The translations under genes and the position numbers were made by a program. Source: Bacteroidales bacterium (GTDB lineage Bacteria > Bacteroidota > Bacteroidia > Bacteroidales > Muribaculaceae). From it: 64,000 nucleotides of DNA. The stretch lies in contig DXXM01000012.1 in the NCBI GenBank assembly GCA_019416285.1, positions 13,569 through 77,568 on the forward strand, read 5' to 3'. The notes below the pieces were generated by a model. That model did not search any database and was not told the origin of the DNA. It saw only the letters and a program-made list of their open reading frames with translations. Positions 10,084-19,096 of the stretch are shown here, piece by piece (the stretch's first letter is position 1; each line of letters begins with the position of its first letter).

Positions 10084-10581
10084 ATGGAACTTTTCACGCC
10101 TGATTTCGGTCTGGTATTCTGGATGTTCGTGTCATTCGCCATCCTCTTCTTCATTCTGTGGAAGTGGGGCTGGCCGGTGATCATGAAGGGAGTGTCTGAC
10201 CGAGCCGACCTCATCGACAAAGGTGTGGAGTATGCTCAAAATGCCAAACAACAGCTTGACCATGCCCGCGAAGAGGCGGATAAATACATAGCCGACGCAC
10301 GTCGCCAGCAGGCCGACATGCTGCGCGAGGCCGACAAGATGAAATCGCAGATCATCGAGGAAGCCCGCTCCGCAGCCCAGACCGAGGCCAAAAAGGTGAT
10401 GGACGCCGCCAAGGTCTCTATCGAACAGGAACGCAAACAGGCCGAACAGCAGTTCCGCAACGAGGTCTCTTCTTTCGCTCTCGACATCGCCCAGAAGGTG
10501 GTGCGCAACCAGATGAAAGACGAGAAAGCTCAGGAACAGCTCGTCAGCTCCCTGCTCGACGAGATGGAGAAACAGAACTGA
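10084..10581 (+). CDS. atpF: F1Fo ATP synthase subunit b (AtpF)
   Basis: Peripheral-stalk subunit, 165 aa. One N-terminal membrane helix (about residues 8-28, VFWMFVSFAILFFILWKWGW) is followed by a long charged coiled coil (residues 40-150) rich in Ala, Glu, Lys and Gln (REEADKYIADARRQQADML). Length matches the family. It starts 23 nt after atpE. A 144-nt gap with a strong stem-loop separates it from atpH, the largest gap in the atp set. Confidence 0.95.
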   Translation: MELFTPDFGLVFWMFVSFAILFFILWKWGWPVIMKGVSDRADLIDKGVEYAQNAKQQLDHAREEADKYIADARRQQADMLREADKMKSQIIEEARSAAQTEAKKVMDAAKVSIEQERKQAEQQFRNEVSSFALDIAQKVVRNQMKDEKAQEQLVSSLLDEMEKQN

Positions 10582-10587
10582 CCCCTG

Positions 10588-10633
10588 CCGCCGGCGCCTC
10601 GCCCCCCCGGGCGGTGAAGGCGCCGACCGGCGG
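10588..10633 (+). other. GC-rich stem-loop between atpF and atpH
   Basis: CCGCCGGCGCC (10588-10598) pairs with GGCGCC (10619-10624) plus CGGCGG (10628-10633), leaving a 3-nt bulge GAC and an internally self-complementary loop. There is no T-run, and the operon continues, so it is more likely a transcript processing or stability element, or a partial attenuator, than a full terminator. Confidence 0.45.
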
Positions 10634-10725
10634 AGTCGATTTGCAGCTGTCTCCATCTATTCTCTCTCTTTCCGACTCAATTAAAACTAAGATTACTTAT
10701 CCTCTAAGGCTCTCATCTCCACGCA

Positions 10726-11271
10726 ATGAACCAAGGTCTCATCCCCAGCCGCTACGCCAAGGCCCTCTTCGAGTATGCTTCCGAAAAGGGTGCCGACGAG
10801 CGCATCTATCAACTGATGCAGACGCTCGAGCACTCTTTCGAAACCGAGTCCTCGATGCAGCAGGCAGTGGCCAATCCTTTCGTCCCCGCCCCCGACAAGG
10901 TGAAACTCCTCACCTCCGCCGCCGGCGCGACTCCGAAGGATGAGGTCTATGCGCGTTTCATGCAGCTCCTGGTCGAAAACAACCGCCTCGACGCTGCCCG
11001 CGACATCGCCCTCGCCTACATGAAAATCTACCGTAGCGAGCACCGCATCTACCTTGTGACCGTCACATCGGCCGCCCCAATGGGTGCATCCGAGGAGGAT
11101 CGTCTCAAAGCGCTCATCGAGCGTCACCTCGACGGCGGCACGATGGAGTATCACCATCGCGTCGACCCCGCCCTCATAGGCGGCTTCACCGTCACAATCA
11201 ACAACGAGAAGCTCGACGCTTCCGTAGCCGATGAGCTCAAACAATTGCGTCTTAAACTTTTAAGCAACTAA
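10726..11271 (+). CDS. atpH: F1Fo ATP synthase subunit delta (AtpH)
   Basis: Peripheral-stalk cap that links F1 to subunit b, 181 aa. The N-terminal helical domain begins [18 protein letters not shown], the classic start for the OSCP/delta family. The C-terminal domain has the conserved [21 protein letters not shown] segment. Length is normal. It lies 22 nt upstream of atpA and is clearly part of the same transcript. Confidence 0.96.
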   Translation: MNQGLIPSRYAKALFEYASEKGADERIYQLMQTLEHSFETESSMQQAVANPFVPAPDKVKLLTSAAGATPKDEVYARFMQLLVENNRLDAARDIALAYMKIYRSEHRIYLVTVTSAAPMGASEEDRLKALIERHLDGGTMEYHHRVDPALIGGFTVTINNEKLDASVADELKQLRLKLLSN

Positions 11272-11293
11272 CCATTTCCCCCCTATATCACCA

Positions 11294-12865
11294 ATGATTA
11301 ACCCAAGCGAGATTTCTCAGGTATTAAAACAGCAACTCGAGAATATCAACTCCAAAGTCTCTTTCGAGGAGACGGGAGTCGTACTTGAAGTCGGCGACGG
11401 CGTGGCCCACGTCTACGGCCTCGACAATGTCTGCGCCAACGAGCTTGTAGAATTTGAAAACGGAGTGAAAGGTGTAGCCCTCAACCTTGAGGAGAGTAAT
11501 GTGGGTGTCATCCTGCTCAATAATGTCAACAAGGTCACTGAGAACATGACCGTGAAGCGCACCGGCGAAATCGCCTCCATCCATGTGGGCGAGGGTGTGT
11601 TCGGGCGTGTCATCAATGTGCTCGGCGAACCTATCGACGGCCGCGGACCCATCCAGGGTGAGCTTTTCCCTATGCCCCTTGAGCGCAAGGCTCCCGGCGT
11701 CATTTTCCGTCAGCCTGTGAAGCAGCCGCTTCAGACAGGTCTGAAGGCCATCGACTCGATGGTGCCTATAGGCCGCGGTCAGCGCGAGCTCATCATCGGC
11801 GACCGTCAGATCGGCAAGACTGCCATCGCCATCGACACCATCATCAACCAGCGCGCCAATTTTGAAGCCGGCAAGCCCGTCTACTGTATCTACGTGGCCA
11901 TCGGCCAGAAAGCATCATCGGTTGCAGCCACCGTCGAAACCCTCCGCCAGCACGGAGCCCTCGACTACACTGTGGTCGTAGCCGCAACAGCCGCCGACTC
12001 CGCCTCCATGCGTTACTATGCGCCCTTCGCAGGTGTGGCAATCGGCGAATATATCCGCGACACCGGCCGCGACGCCCTCATCGTCTACGATGACCTCTCG
12101 AAGCAGGCCGTGGCCTATCGCGAAATCTCCCTTATCCTCAAGCGTCCTTCGGGCCGCGAGGCATATCCGGGCGATATCTTCTATCTCCACAGCCGTCTGC
12201 TCGAGCGTGCGGCAAAAATCATCGACAACCAGCAGGTGGCCGCCAACATGAACGACCTCCCCGCATCGCTCAAGGACAAGGTGAAGGGCGGCGGCTCGCT
12301 CACAGCCCTTCCTATCATCGAGACCCAGGCAGGCGACGTGTCAGCCTACATCCCGACCAACGTAATCTCGATTACCGATGGTCAGATCTTCCTCGAGACA
12401 GCGCTCTTCAACCGCGGTATCCGTCCCGCAATCAACGTGGGTATCTCCGTGTCGCGTGTGGGCGGTAACGCTCAGATCAAGTCGATGAAGAAAGTGGCAG
12501 GTACGCTCAAAATCGACCAGGCGCAGTTCCGCGAGCTCGAATCGTTCACCAAGTTCGGTGGCGATATGGACGCCGTGACCGCCCGCGTCATCGACAAGGG
12601 CCGCAAGAACGAGCGTCTGCTCATCCAGCCCCAGTATTCTCCGATGAAGGTCGAGGACGAAGTCGCAGTAATCTTCTGCGGTACCCGCGGCCTGCTTGAG
12701 AATGTGCCTCTCGACAAGGTGGCCGAGTTCGAGAAAAACTTCCTCCAGCTCGTAAGCGCCAAATATCCCGAGGCTCTCGAGGCAATCCGTGCCGGCAAGC
12801 TCGACGACGACGTCACCAAGAAGCTCACCGAAGCCGCCGCTGAAATCTCGGCATCCTACAAGTAA
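11294..12865 (+). CDS. atpA: F1Fo ATP synthase subunit alpha (AtpA)
   Basis: Regulatory nucleotide-binding subunit of F1, 523 aa. The start [20 protein letters not shown] is the usual N-terminal helix. Walker A is GDRQIGKTA, followed by the Walker B region [17 protein letters not shown]. The arginine-finger segment is [22 protein letters not shown]. The C-terminal helical bundle ends [14 protein letters not shown]. Length is normal (500-525). A 119-nt gap precedes atpG. Confidence 0.98.
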   Translation: MINPSEISQVLKQQLENINSKVSFEETGVVLEVGDGVAHVYGLDNVCANELVEFENGVKGVALNLEESNVGVILLNNVNKVTENMTVKRTGEIASIHVGEGVFGRVINVLGEPIDGRGPIQGELFPMPLERKAPGVIFRQPVKQPLQTGLKAIDSMVPIGRGQRELIIGDRQIGKTAIAIDTIINQRANFEAGKPVYCIYVAIGQKASSVAATVETLRQHGALDYTVVVAATAADSASMRYYAPFAGVAIGEYIRDTGRDALIVYDDLSKQAVAYREISLILKRPSGREAYPGDIFYLHSRLLERAAKIIDNQQVAANMNDLPASLKDKVKGGGSLTALPIIETQAGDVSAYIPTNVISITDGQIFLETALFNRGIRPAINVGISVSRVGGNAQIKSMKKVAGTLKIDQAQFRELESFTKFGGDMDAVTARVIDKGRKNERLLIQPQYSPMKVEDEVAVIFCGTRGLLENVPLDKVAEFEKNFLQLVSAKYPEALEAIRAGKLDDDVTKKLTEAAAEISASYK

Positions 12866-12984
12866 AAAATGTCCGCGCGCCCGCTCCGGCGCCCCGCACA
12901 CGATATAAAAAAACGGGACAGAGCACCCTCTTCCCCTCCACACTCCTCAACAACGAATCCACTCACTGACAGTCAATCCTCACT

Positions 12985-13872
12985 ATGGCTACACTTCGAG
13001 AACTTAAAGGACGCATCGGCTCCGTCGCCTCAACAGAGAAAATCACCGGAGCCATGAAGATGATTTCCTCGGCAAAGATGCACCATGCCGAGGGCGCTCT
13101 TCGCCGCCTCCTCCCCTTCCGCCAGCAGATTGAGAATATCATCGGCAACCTTCTCTCTGCCGACGCCGAGTTCTCGTCACCCCTCACGGATGAACGTGAG
13201 GTCAGGTCTGTGGCCGTCGTGGTGCTCGGCTCTGACGACGGTCTCTGCGGTGCCTACAACATCAACATCTTCAAGGAACTTCTTGAAGTCGTGGCAGGCT
13301 ACCGCCAGAAATACGGCCAGTCGGTCCGCGTGACTGTCATCCCCGTCGGCCGCAAGATGGTCAAGGCATGCCTCAAGCTCAACCTCCCCGGTCTCACCGT
13401 CGAACCCGCCAAGGGTGTCGACTCGAAATCGGGCGGCGACGCCGTCAAGACCTTCACCCGGACAGTCGAGGACCGTTTCCTGTCGGAAGAATTCGACAGG
13501 GTCGACCTCCTCTACATGAATTTCCAGTCCGTGAGCCGCCAGCGTGTCAAGTGCGATTCACTCCTCCCCGTGAGCTCCGAATCATTTACCGCCGAAGGTG
13601 TGAAAGCCCTCTGCCGCCCCTATATCTTCGAGCCCGACGCCGCTACGATTTTCGTCTCGGTTCTCCCGATGTTCCTTCTCGCCGTGGTGCAGGAAGTGTT
13701 TACCGAAAACCGTGCCTCGGAGCAGGCCGCGCGCATCATGGCAATGCAGAGCGCCAACGACAACGCCAAGAAGCTCCTCGAACAGCTCCGTCTCGAATAC
13801 AACAAACTGCGTCAGCAGAGCATCACGAATGAACTCCTTGACATCGTCGGCGGTCAGGTAAGAGACCGATAG
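12985..13872 (+). CDS. atpG: F1Fo ATP synthase subunit gamma (AtpG)
   Basis: Rotating central shaft of F1, 295 aa. The two coiled-coil ends are conserved: the N-terminal MATLRELKGRIGSVASTEKI with KITGAMKMISSAKM, and the C-terminal RIMAMQSANDNAKKLLEQL with YNKLRQQSITNELLDIVGG. The middle Rossmann-like domain has SDDGLCGAYN. Length is normal. This is the last atp gene. Only 74 nt without a promoter match separate it from nuoI, where the complex I genes resume. Confidence 0.97.
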   Translation: MATLRELKGRIGSVASTEKITGAMKMISSAKMHHAEGALRRLLPFRQQIENIIGNLLSADAEFSSPLTDEREVRSVAVVVLGSDDGLCGAYNINIFKELLEVVAGYRQKYGQSVRVTVIPVGRKMVKACLKLNLPGLTVEPAKGVDSKSGGDAVKTFTRTVEDRFLSEEFDRVDLLYMNFQSVSRQRVKCDSLLPVSSESFTAEGVKALCRPYIFEPDAATIFVSVLPMFLLAVVQEVFTENRASEQAARIMAMQSANDNAKKLLEQLRLEYNKLRQQSITNELLDIVGGQVRDR

Positions 13873-13946
13873 TTTCCGGCAGCCGCCGCCACCGTCACTC
13901 ACACAGAAACCACGAATTAAAATAGCACAACAGATAAGTAACTGAC

Positions 13947-14714
13947 ATGGGAAGTGTAAAAGACTATTTCTCAAATCTTGGATCCGGCATTGCGAGCCTT
14001 GTCAAAGGCATGCAGGTGACCGGTAAGGAATTTGTCACCCCGAAAATCACTGAAGAGTATCCTGACAACCGCGACAATCTCCCTGTGGCCGACCGCTTCA
14101 GGGCTGTTCTGACGCTTAAATACGATGATCAGGGTAATCACAAGTGTATCGCCTGCGGTACTTGCGAGCGCGTGTGTCCCAACGGCACAATCTCGCTCGG
14201 CATCAAGACTGTCGACACCTGGGACGGCAAAAAGAAAAAGAAACTTGACAAGTATATGTATGACCTCGGAAGCTGTACGTTCTGTCAGCTTTGTGTGACC
14301 AACTGTCCGACCGACGCGCTTGAATTCAGCAACGACTTCGAGCAGGCCGTGTTCACCCGCGGCAAACTTGTCAAGAAACTCAATTACCTCCCCGAAAAAG
14401 AAGAGCCGCAGCCCACTCCCGAGGAAATCGCCCGCATGAAGGCCGAGAAGGAGGCCAAGCTCGCCGCCGCCAAAGCCGCTGCAGAGGTCAAGAAAGCCGC
14501 AGCAGCAGGCGCCGCTCCCGCTCCGAAGGGCGCCGACGCTGCCGCTCCCGCTCCGGAAGCTCCCAAGGCTGCTCCCGCCGGCGATGCCGCAGCCAAGGCC
14601 CTCGCAGCCGCAGCCGGCGACCCCGTCAAGGAAGCCAAAATCCGCGCGGCACTCGAAAAGGCCGCTGCCCTCAAAGCACAGCGCGAAGCCGGTAAGACTC
14701 CGGGCGCTAACTAA
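13947..14714 (+). CDS. nuoI: NADH-quinone oxidoreductase subunit I with long Ala/Pro/Lys tail (NuoI)
   Basis: Peripheral-arm subunit with two [4Fe-4S] clusters (N6a/N6b). The ligands are Cys67, 70, 73, 77 in CIACGTCERVCP and Cys110, 113, 116, 120 in CTFCQLCVTNCP. The conserved part ends near residue 150. Residues about 155-255 form an unusual low-complexity tail of Ala, Pro, Lys and Glu (motifs such as AKLAAAKAAAE and [13 protein letters not shown]), making the protein 255 aa where the family is usually 140-180. The tail is not part of the ferredoxin fold, and no function can be assigned. In the absence of NuoEFG, this subunit is a likely entry point for electrons (inference). Confidence 0.95.
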   Translation: MGSVKDYFSNLGSGIASLVKGMQVTGKEFVTPKITEEYPDNRDNLPVADRFRAVLTLKYDDQGNHKCIACGTCERVCPNGTISLGIKTVDTWDGKKKKKLDKYMYDLGSCTFCQLCVTNCPTDALEFSNDFEQAVFTRGKLVKKLNYLPEKEEPQPTPEEIARMKAEKEAKLAAAKAAAEVKKAAAAGAAPAPKGADAAAPAPEAPKAAPAGDAAAKALAAAAGDPVKEAKIRAALEKAAALKAQREAGKTPGAN

Positions 14715-14741
14715 CAGCTAAATTAATCACTATCACAGTAT

Positions 14742-15257
14742 ATGGAATCAGTAGGAAGTACAATTTGTTATTGGATAATCGCTCTTGCGATTGTCATCTT
14801 CTCGGTACTGACTGTCACCACGCGCAAAATCCTGCGCGCGGCCACATATCTGCTCTTTGTCCTTTTTGCGACTGCCGCCCTCTACTTCAAGCTCGACTAC
14901 GAGTTCCTGGGCTCAGTGCAGATTGCAGTCTATGCGGGCGGTATCGTGGTCCTCTTCGTGTTTGCCATTCTCCTTACCACACACCCCGGTGACAACAGTG
15001 AACAGTTAGCTTCAAGAAAGAAACTTCTCGGTCTGGTGGGTGCGCTCGCTGCCGCCGGTGCCTGCGGATGGGCCCTCTGCTCGCGTTGCGCTGACCTCTT
15101 CACCTCCCTTCCGGCAATGGAAAACCCCTCGATGCACCGCATCGGCGAGGCCATGCTCGGCACAGGTTTCGAGGAGTATCTCCTTCCCTTTGAGGCAGTC
15201 AGTGTCTTGTTGCTCGCATGTATAATCGGTGGCGTAGTAATCGCCCGTAAACGCTAA
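14742..15257 (+). CDS. nuoJ: NADH-quinone oxidoreductase subunit J (NuoJ)
   Basis: Membrane subunit of complex I, 171 aa, with five predicted helices. TM1 opens ICYWIIALAIVIFSVLTVTT. The conserved TM3 region EFLGSVQIAVYAGGIVVLFVFAILLT contains the pi-bulge segment important for coupling. The cytoplasmic/periplasmic loop around residues 80-90 is short and charged. The last helix ends in basic VIARKR. Length is normal. The gene starts 27 nt after nuoI and ends 14 nt before nuoK. Confidence 0.96.
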   Translation: MESVGSTICYWIIALAIVIFSVLTVTTRKILRAATYLLFVLFATAALYFKLDYEFLGSVQIAVYAGGIVVLFVFAILLTTHPGDNSEQLASRKKLLGLVGALAAAGACGWALCSRCADLFTSLPAMENPSMHRIGEAMLGTGFEEYLLPFEAVSVLLLACIIGGVVIARKR

Positions 15258-15271
15258 TTCACAATAACACC

Positions 15272-15583
15272 ATGGATATTACATTGATCTGGTATCTTAT
15301 TCCGGCACTCGTGATGTTTTGCTGTGGCGTCTACGGCTTCCTGACCCGCCGCAACATGATAGCCATGCTCATCTCGCTCGAGCTGATGCTCAACGCTGTC
15401 GACATCAACTTCGTGGTCTTTAACCGCTACCTCTTCCCGACCTCGATGGAAGGATGGGTGTTCACGCTCTTCGGCATCGCCATCGCAGCCGCCGAGACCG
15501 CGCTCGCCATCGCAATCATCATCAACCTCTTCAGGGTAAGTAAAAACATTGACGTCCGTGACGCAACCAAAATGAAAAATTAA
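15272..15583 (+). CDS. nuoK: NADH-quinone oxidoreductase subunit K (NuoK)
   Basis: Small membrane subunit of the proton-translocating arm, 103 aa with three helices. The two conserved buried glutamates are visible: one in MLISLELMLNAVDI (TM2) and one in AIAAAETALAIAIIINLF (TM3). The start MDITLIWYLIPALVMFCCGV and length fit the family. Downstream, nuoL begins 9 nt after the stop. Confidence 0.97.
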   Translation: MDITLIWYLIPALVMFCCGVYGFLTRRNMIAMLISLELMLNAVDINFVVFNRYLFPTSMEGWVFTLFGIAIAAAETALAIAIIINLFRVSKNIDVRDATKMKN

Positions 15584-15592
15584 TCACGCCCT

Positions 15593-17539
15593 ATGGATAT
15601 TACAATACCTATTCTTATATTGGCGATTCCGCTCTTCATGTTCATATTCCTTGGACTGGCGGGCGTCAAGATGAGCCACAAACTCGCCGGCACTCTCGGT
15701 ACGCTCGGCATGGGAACCGTGTTGGTTTTGTCTTACTTCACGGCGTTCACCTATTATTTCTCAGGAAATCCCGAATTCACTGACGGCGCAAACCGCCTCC
15801 AGGCTGTAATCTTCGAGCAGACCTGGCTCCAGTTCACACCGCAGCTCGCAATCAAGCTCGGATTCCTGCTCGACCCCATCTCGGCCATGATGCTCATTGT
15901 CATCCCGACAATTTCTTTCATGGTCCATGTCTACTCGCTCGGCTACATGCACGGAGAGAAAGGCTTCCAGCGCTACTACGCTTTCCTTTCGCTCTTCAGC
16001 TTCTCGATGCTCGGACTCGTTGTCGCAACCAACATCTTCCAGATGTATATCTTCTGGGAGCTCGTGGGTGCCTCTTCATTCCTCCTCATCGGCTTCTTCT
16101 ACACTCTGCCCTCTGCGGTAGCAGCTTGTAAGAAGGCATTTATCGTGACCCGCTTCGCCGACCTCGGATTCCTTATCGGTATCCTTGTCCTTTCGTTCAA
16201 CACCCATCATCTCGACTTCCTCCCGATGACCCAGAATCCCCAGGCAGTCCTCGCAAGTTTCGAGGGCGTGACCTTCCTCGGTGCTTCCGGTCTCACCTGG
16301 GCGCTTGTCCTGATTTTCACGGGCGGTATGGGTAAGTCAGCCATGCTTCCCCTCCACATCTGGCTCCCCGACGCTATGGAAGGCCCGACCCCCGTATCGG
16401 CCCTCATTCACGCTGCCACAATGGTGGTTGCCGGTGTGTATCTCGTGGCCCGTCTCTTCCCGCTCTACATGCTTGAGGACGCCGCGCTGATGTTCATCAC
16501 CGTTGTCGGAGCCGCCACAGCCTTCTATGCCGCCATGGTTGCCTGCGCGCAGATCGACATCAAGCGTATCCTCGCCTTCTCGACCATCTCGCAGATTGCC
16601 TTCATGATGGTTTCGCTTGGCGTCGCCTCCAAAAACAATGTGGCTATCCACGAGGGGCTCGGCTACATGGCCTCCATGTTCCACCTCTTCACCCACGCGA
16701 TGTTCAAGGCCCTCCTCTTCCTCGGAGCCGGCTCGCTCATCCATGCGGTTCACTCCAACAACTACACCGCGATGGGCGGTCTCCGCAAATATATGCCCAT
16801 CACCCACATCACCTTCCTCATCGGCTGTCTCGCAATCGCAGGTATCCCTCCCTTTGCAGGTTTCTTCTCGAAAGACGAAATCCTCACCGCCTGCTTCGCC
16901 AACGGCACTTTCTGGGGCATCTGGATGATGATGGTGGCTGCAATGACCGCCTTCTACATGTTCCGTATGTACTTCCTCGTGTTCTGGTGGGACAACCCCG
17001 ACTATGAGAAGGAACATCACGGCCATCTTCCCCACGACCCGGGTCTGGCAATGACACTCCCGCTCATCTTCCTCGCCATCGTCTCGACAGTGGCCGGATT
17101 CATCCCCTTCGGCGAGTTTGTCACTTTCGACGGTCATGAATACCATATCCATCTCAACTGGGCAGTGGCCGGCGGAAGCATCGCAATTGCCCTCGTATCC
17201 ATTTTCTTTGCGATGTGGCTTTATGGCAAGAAAAACGACAAGCCCACCCGCATGGCCGACTCCTGCCGCTGGCTCTGGACTGCCGCTCACCGCCGCTTCT
17301 ACTGGGATGAGATTTATCTCTTCATCACACGCCGCATCATCTTCGACGGTATCTGCAAGCCTATCGCCTGGTTTGACCGCCACGTAATCGACGGTACCAT
17401 GAACGGTCTCGCCTTCGTCACCAACAAGGCATCCGTGGCCATCAAGGGCTTCCAGAGCGGCAAGGTGCAGATGTATATCTGGTGGTATCTCATCGGCGCA
17501 GTCATTCTTGGTCTCATTGTAGCAATCTGTTTCTGCTGA
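15593..17539 (+). CDS. nuoL: NADH-quinone oxidoreductase subunit L (NuoL)
   Basis: Distal antiporter-like subunit, 648 aa, about 16 membrane helices. Conserved elements are WELVGASSFLLIGF (TM5 Glu), GGMGKSAMLPLHIWLPDAMEGPTPVSA with the channel lysine, HAATMVVAGVYLVARL, RILAFSTISQIAFM and IAGIPPFAGFFSKDEIL. The C-terminal part includes the lateral helix and a last membrane anchor (IWWYLIGAVILGLIVAICF). Length is typical. It is the sixth-last gene product of the cluster's membrane arm and adjoins nuoM with a 35-nt gap. Confidence 0.97.
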   Translation: MDITIPILILAIPLFMFIFLGLAGVKMSHKLAGTLGTLGMGTVLVLSYFTAFTYYFSGNPEFTDGANRLQAVIFEQTWLQFTPQLAIKLGFLLDPISAMMLIVIPTISFMVHVYSLGYMHGEKGFQRYYAFLSLFSFSMLGLVVATNIFQMYIFWELVGASSFLLIGFFYTLPSAVAACKKAFIVTRFADLGFLIGILVLSFNTHHLDFLPMTQNPQAVLASFEGVTFLGASGLTWALVLIFTGGMGKSAMLPLHIWLPDAMEGPTPVSALIHAATMVVAGVYLVARLFPLYMLEDAALMFITVVGAATAFYAAMVACAQIDIKRILAFSTISQIAFMMVSLGVASKNNVAIHEGLGYMASMFHLFTHAMFKALLFLGAGSLIHAVHSNNYTAMGGLRKYMPITHITFLIGCLAIAGIPPFAGFFSKDEILTACFANGTFWGIWMMMVAAMTAFYMFRMYFLVFWWDNPDYEKEHHGHLPHDPGLAMTLPLIFLAIVSTVAGFIPFGEFVTFDGHEYHIHLNWAVAGGSIAIALVSIFFAMWLYGKKNDKPTRMADSCRWLWTAAHRRFYWDEIYLFITRRIIFDGICKPIAWFDRHVIDGTMNGLAFVTNKASVAIKGFQSGKVQMYIWWYLIGAVILGLIVAICFC

Positions 17540-17574
17540 AACTGTCAATAAAGTAGCTAAAATATAGTAACGAT

Positions 17575-19080
17575 ATGTTTTCAAATATATTAATTTACTT
17601 TGTGGTGATACCCCTGGTCATGATGCTGGGGCTCGCCCTCTGCCGGAACATCAAGCAGATTCGTGCAGTGGCCGTCACGGGTTCTGTAGCCCTGACCGCC
17701 CTCTCGGTTTGGCTCCTCATTGACTATCTCGCGCTCCGCGCCGCCGGCGCCACCGAACCCATGCTCTGGGTTGACTCCTGGTCGTGGTTCTCGCCCCTCA
17801 ACATCCATCTCGCCGTGGGTGTCGACGGCATCTCGATAGCCATGCTTATCCTTACAGGCATCATCCTCATCACAGGCAGCTTCGCCTCATGGGAGATTCC
17901 CCAGCCCAAGGAGTTCTTCCTCTGGCTTATTCTCCTTTCGACCGGTGTCTACGGCTTCTTCATCTCAATCGACCTCTTCACAATGTTCATGTTCTATGAG
18001 GTCGCGCTCATCCCGATGTATCTTCTCATCGGCGTGTGGGGCAGCGGCAACAAGAACTATTCGGCGATGAAGCTTACCCTCATGCTCATGGGCGGCTCCG
18101 CCTTCCTGATGCTCGGTCTCATCGGTATCTACTATCACTCGGCCCCCGAGGGACAGCCCCTGACCTGGAACCTTCTTGAAATCGCTCAGAACGACGCCAT
18201 CAGCCACGGCTGGCAGAAATTCCTCTTCCCGATGACTTTCGTCGGCTTCGGTGTCCTCGGCGCAATGTTCCCCTTCCACACATGGTCGCCTGACGGTCAC
18301 GCTTCGGCCCCGACCGCAGTCTCGATGCTCCACGCCGGTGTGCTCATGAAGCTCGGCGGCTACGGCTGCTTCCGCGTGGCAATTTATCTCATGCCCTACG
18401 CAGCCAACGAGCTCGCCTGGATATTCCTTATCCTCACGGGTATCTCGGTTGTCTACGGTGCCTTCAGCGCATGTGTGCAGAACGACCTCAAGTATATCAA
18501 CGCCTACTCTTCCGTATCTCACTGCGGTCTGGTGCTCTTCGCAATCCTCATGCTCAACACCACCGCCATGACCGGCGCCATCATGCAGATGCTCTCACAC
18601 GGTCTCATGACAGCCCTCTTCTTCGCCCTCATCGGTATGATTTACGGACGTACCCACACCCGCGATATCCGCGAGATGGGCGGTATGATGCAGATTATGC
18701 CCTACCTCTCCGTCTGCTACGTCATCGCAGGTATGGCCTCCCTCGGTCTCCCCGGTCTCTCGGGCTTCGTGGCCGAAATGACAATCTTCGTAGGTTCATT
18801 CGAACACGCCGACCTCTTCCACCGCATCTTCGTCATCGTGGCATGCAGCTCGATTGTGACCACCGCGGTATATATCCTCCGCGTGGTCGGCAAGCTCCTC
18901 TACGGTCCCGTCTACGACCAGCACCACATGAGCCTCACCGACGCCCGCTGGTGGGAACGCGTATCGACAGCCACTCTGATTGTCTGCGTCGCAGCCATCG
19001 GTTGCTTCCCCAACTTCTTTGCCGATCTTATCAAGTTCACTTTCAGTCCCGAAATCTTCACCGTTATCGGTCTGAACTAA
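17575..19080 (+). CDS. nuoM: NADH-quinone oxidoreductase subunit M (NuoM)
   Basis: Antiporter-like proton-pumping subunit, 501 aa, about 14 helices. Family signatures are HLAVGVDGISIAMLIL, FYEVALIPMYLLIGVWG with the TM5 glutamate, MFPFHTWSPDGHASAPTAVSMLHAGVLMKLGGYG (split here by position, the channel lysine lying before LGGYG), YSSVSHCGLVLF and GLPGLSGFVAE. Length and start are normal. Lies between nuoL and nuoN with short gaps. Confidence 0.97.
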   Translation: MFSNILIYFVVIPLVMMLGLALCRNIKQIRAVAVTGSVALTALSVWLLIDYLALRAAGATEPMLWVDSWSWFSPLNIHLAVGVDGISIAMLILTGIILITGSFASWEIPQPKEFFLWLILLSTGVYGFFISIDLFTMFMFYEVALIPMYLLIGVWGSGNKNYSAMKLTLMLMGGSAFLMLGLIGIYYHSAPEGQPLTWNLLEIAQNDAISHGWQKFLFPMTFVGFGVLGAMFPFHTWSPDGHASAPTAVSMLHAGVLMKLGGYGCFRVAIYLMPYAANELAWIFLILTGISVVYGAFSACVQNDLKYINAYSSVSHCGLVLFAILMLNTTAMTGAIMQMLSHGLMTALFFALIGMIYGRTHTRDIREMGGMMQIMPYLSVCYVIAGMASLGLPGLSGFVAEMTIFVGSFEHADLFHRIFVIVACSSIVTTAVYILRVVGKLLYGPVYDQHHMSLTDARWWERVSTATLIVCVAAIGCFPNFFADLIKFTFSPEIFTVIGLN

Positions 19081-19096
19081 TCACGGATTAATAGCA

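Noticed and set aside
16337..17584. Minus-strand open frame of 415 codons opposite nuoL
   Set aside because: Shadow of nuoL with biased composition (His, Glu, Gly) and no family similarity.
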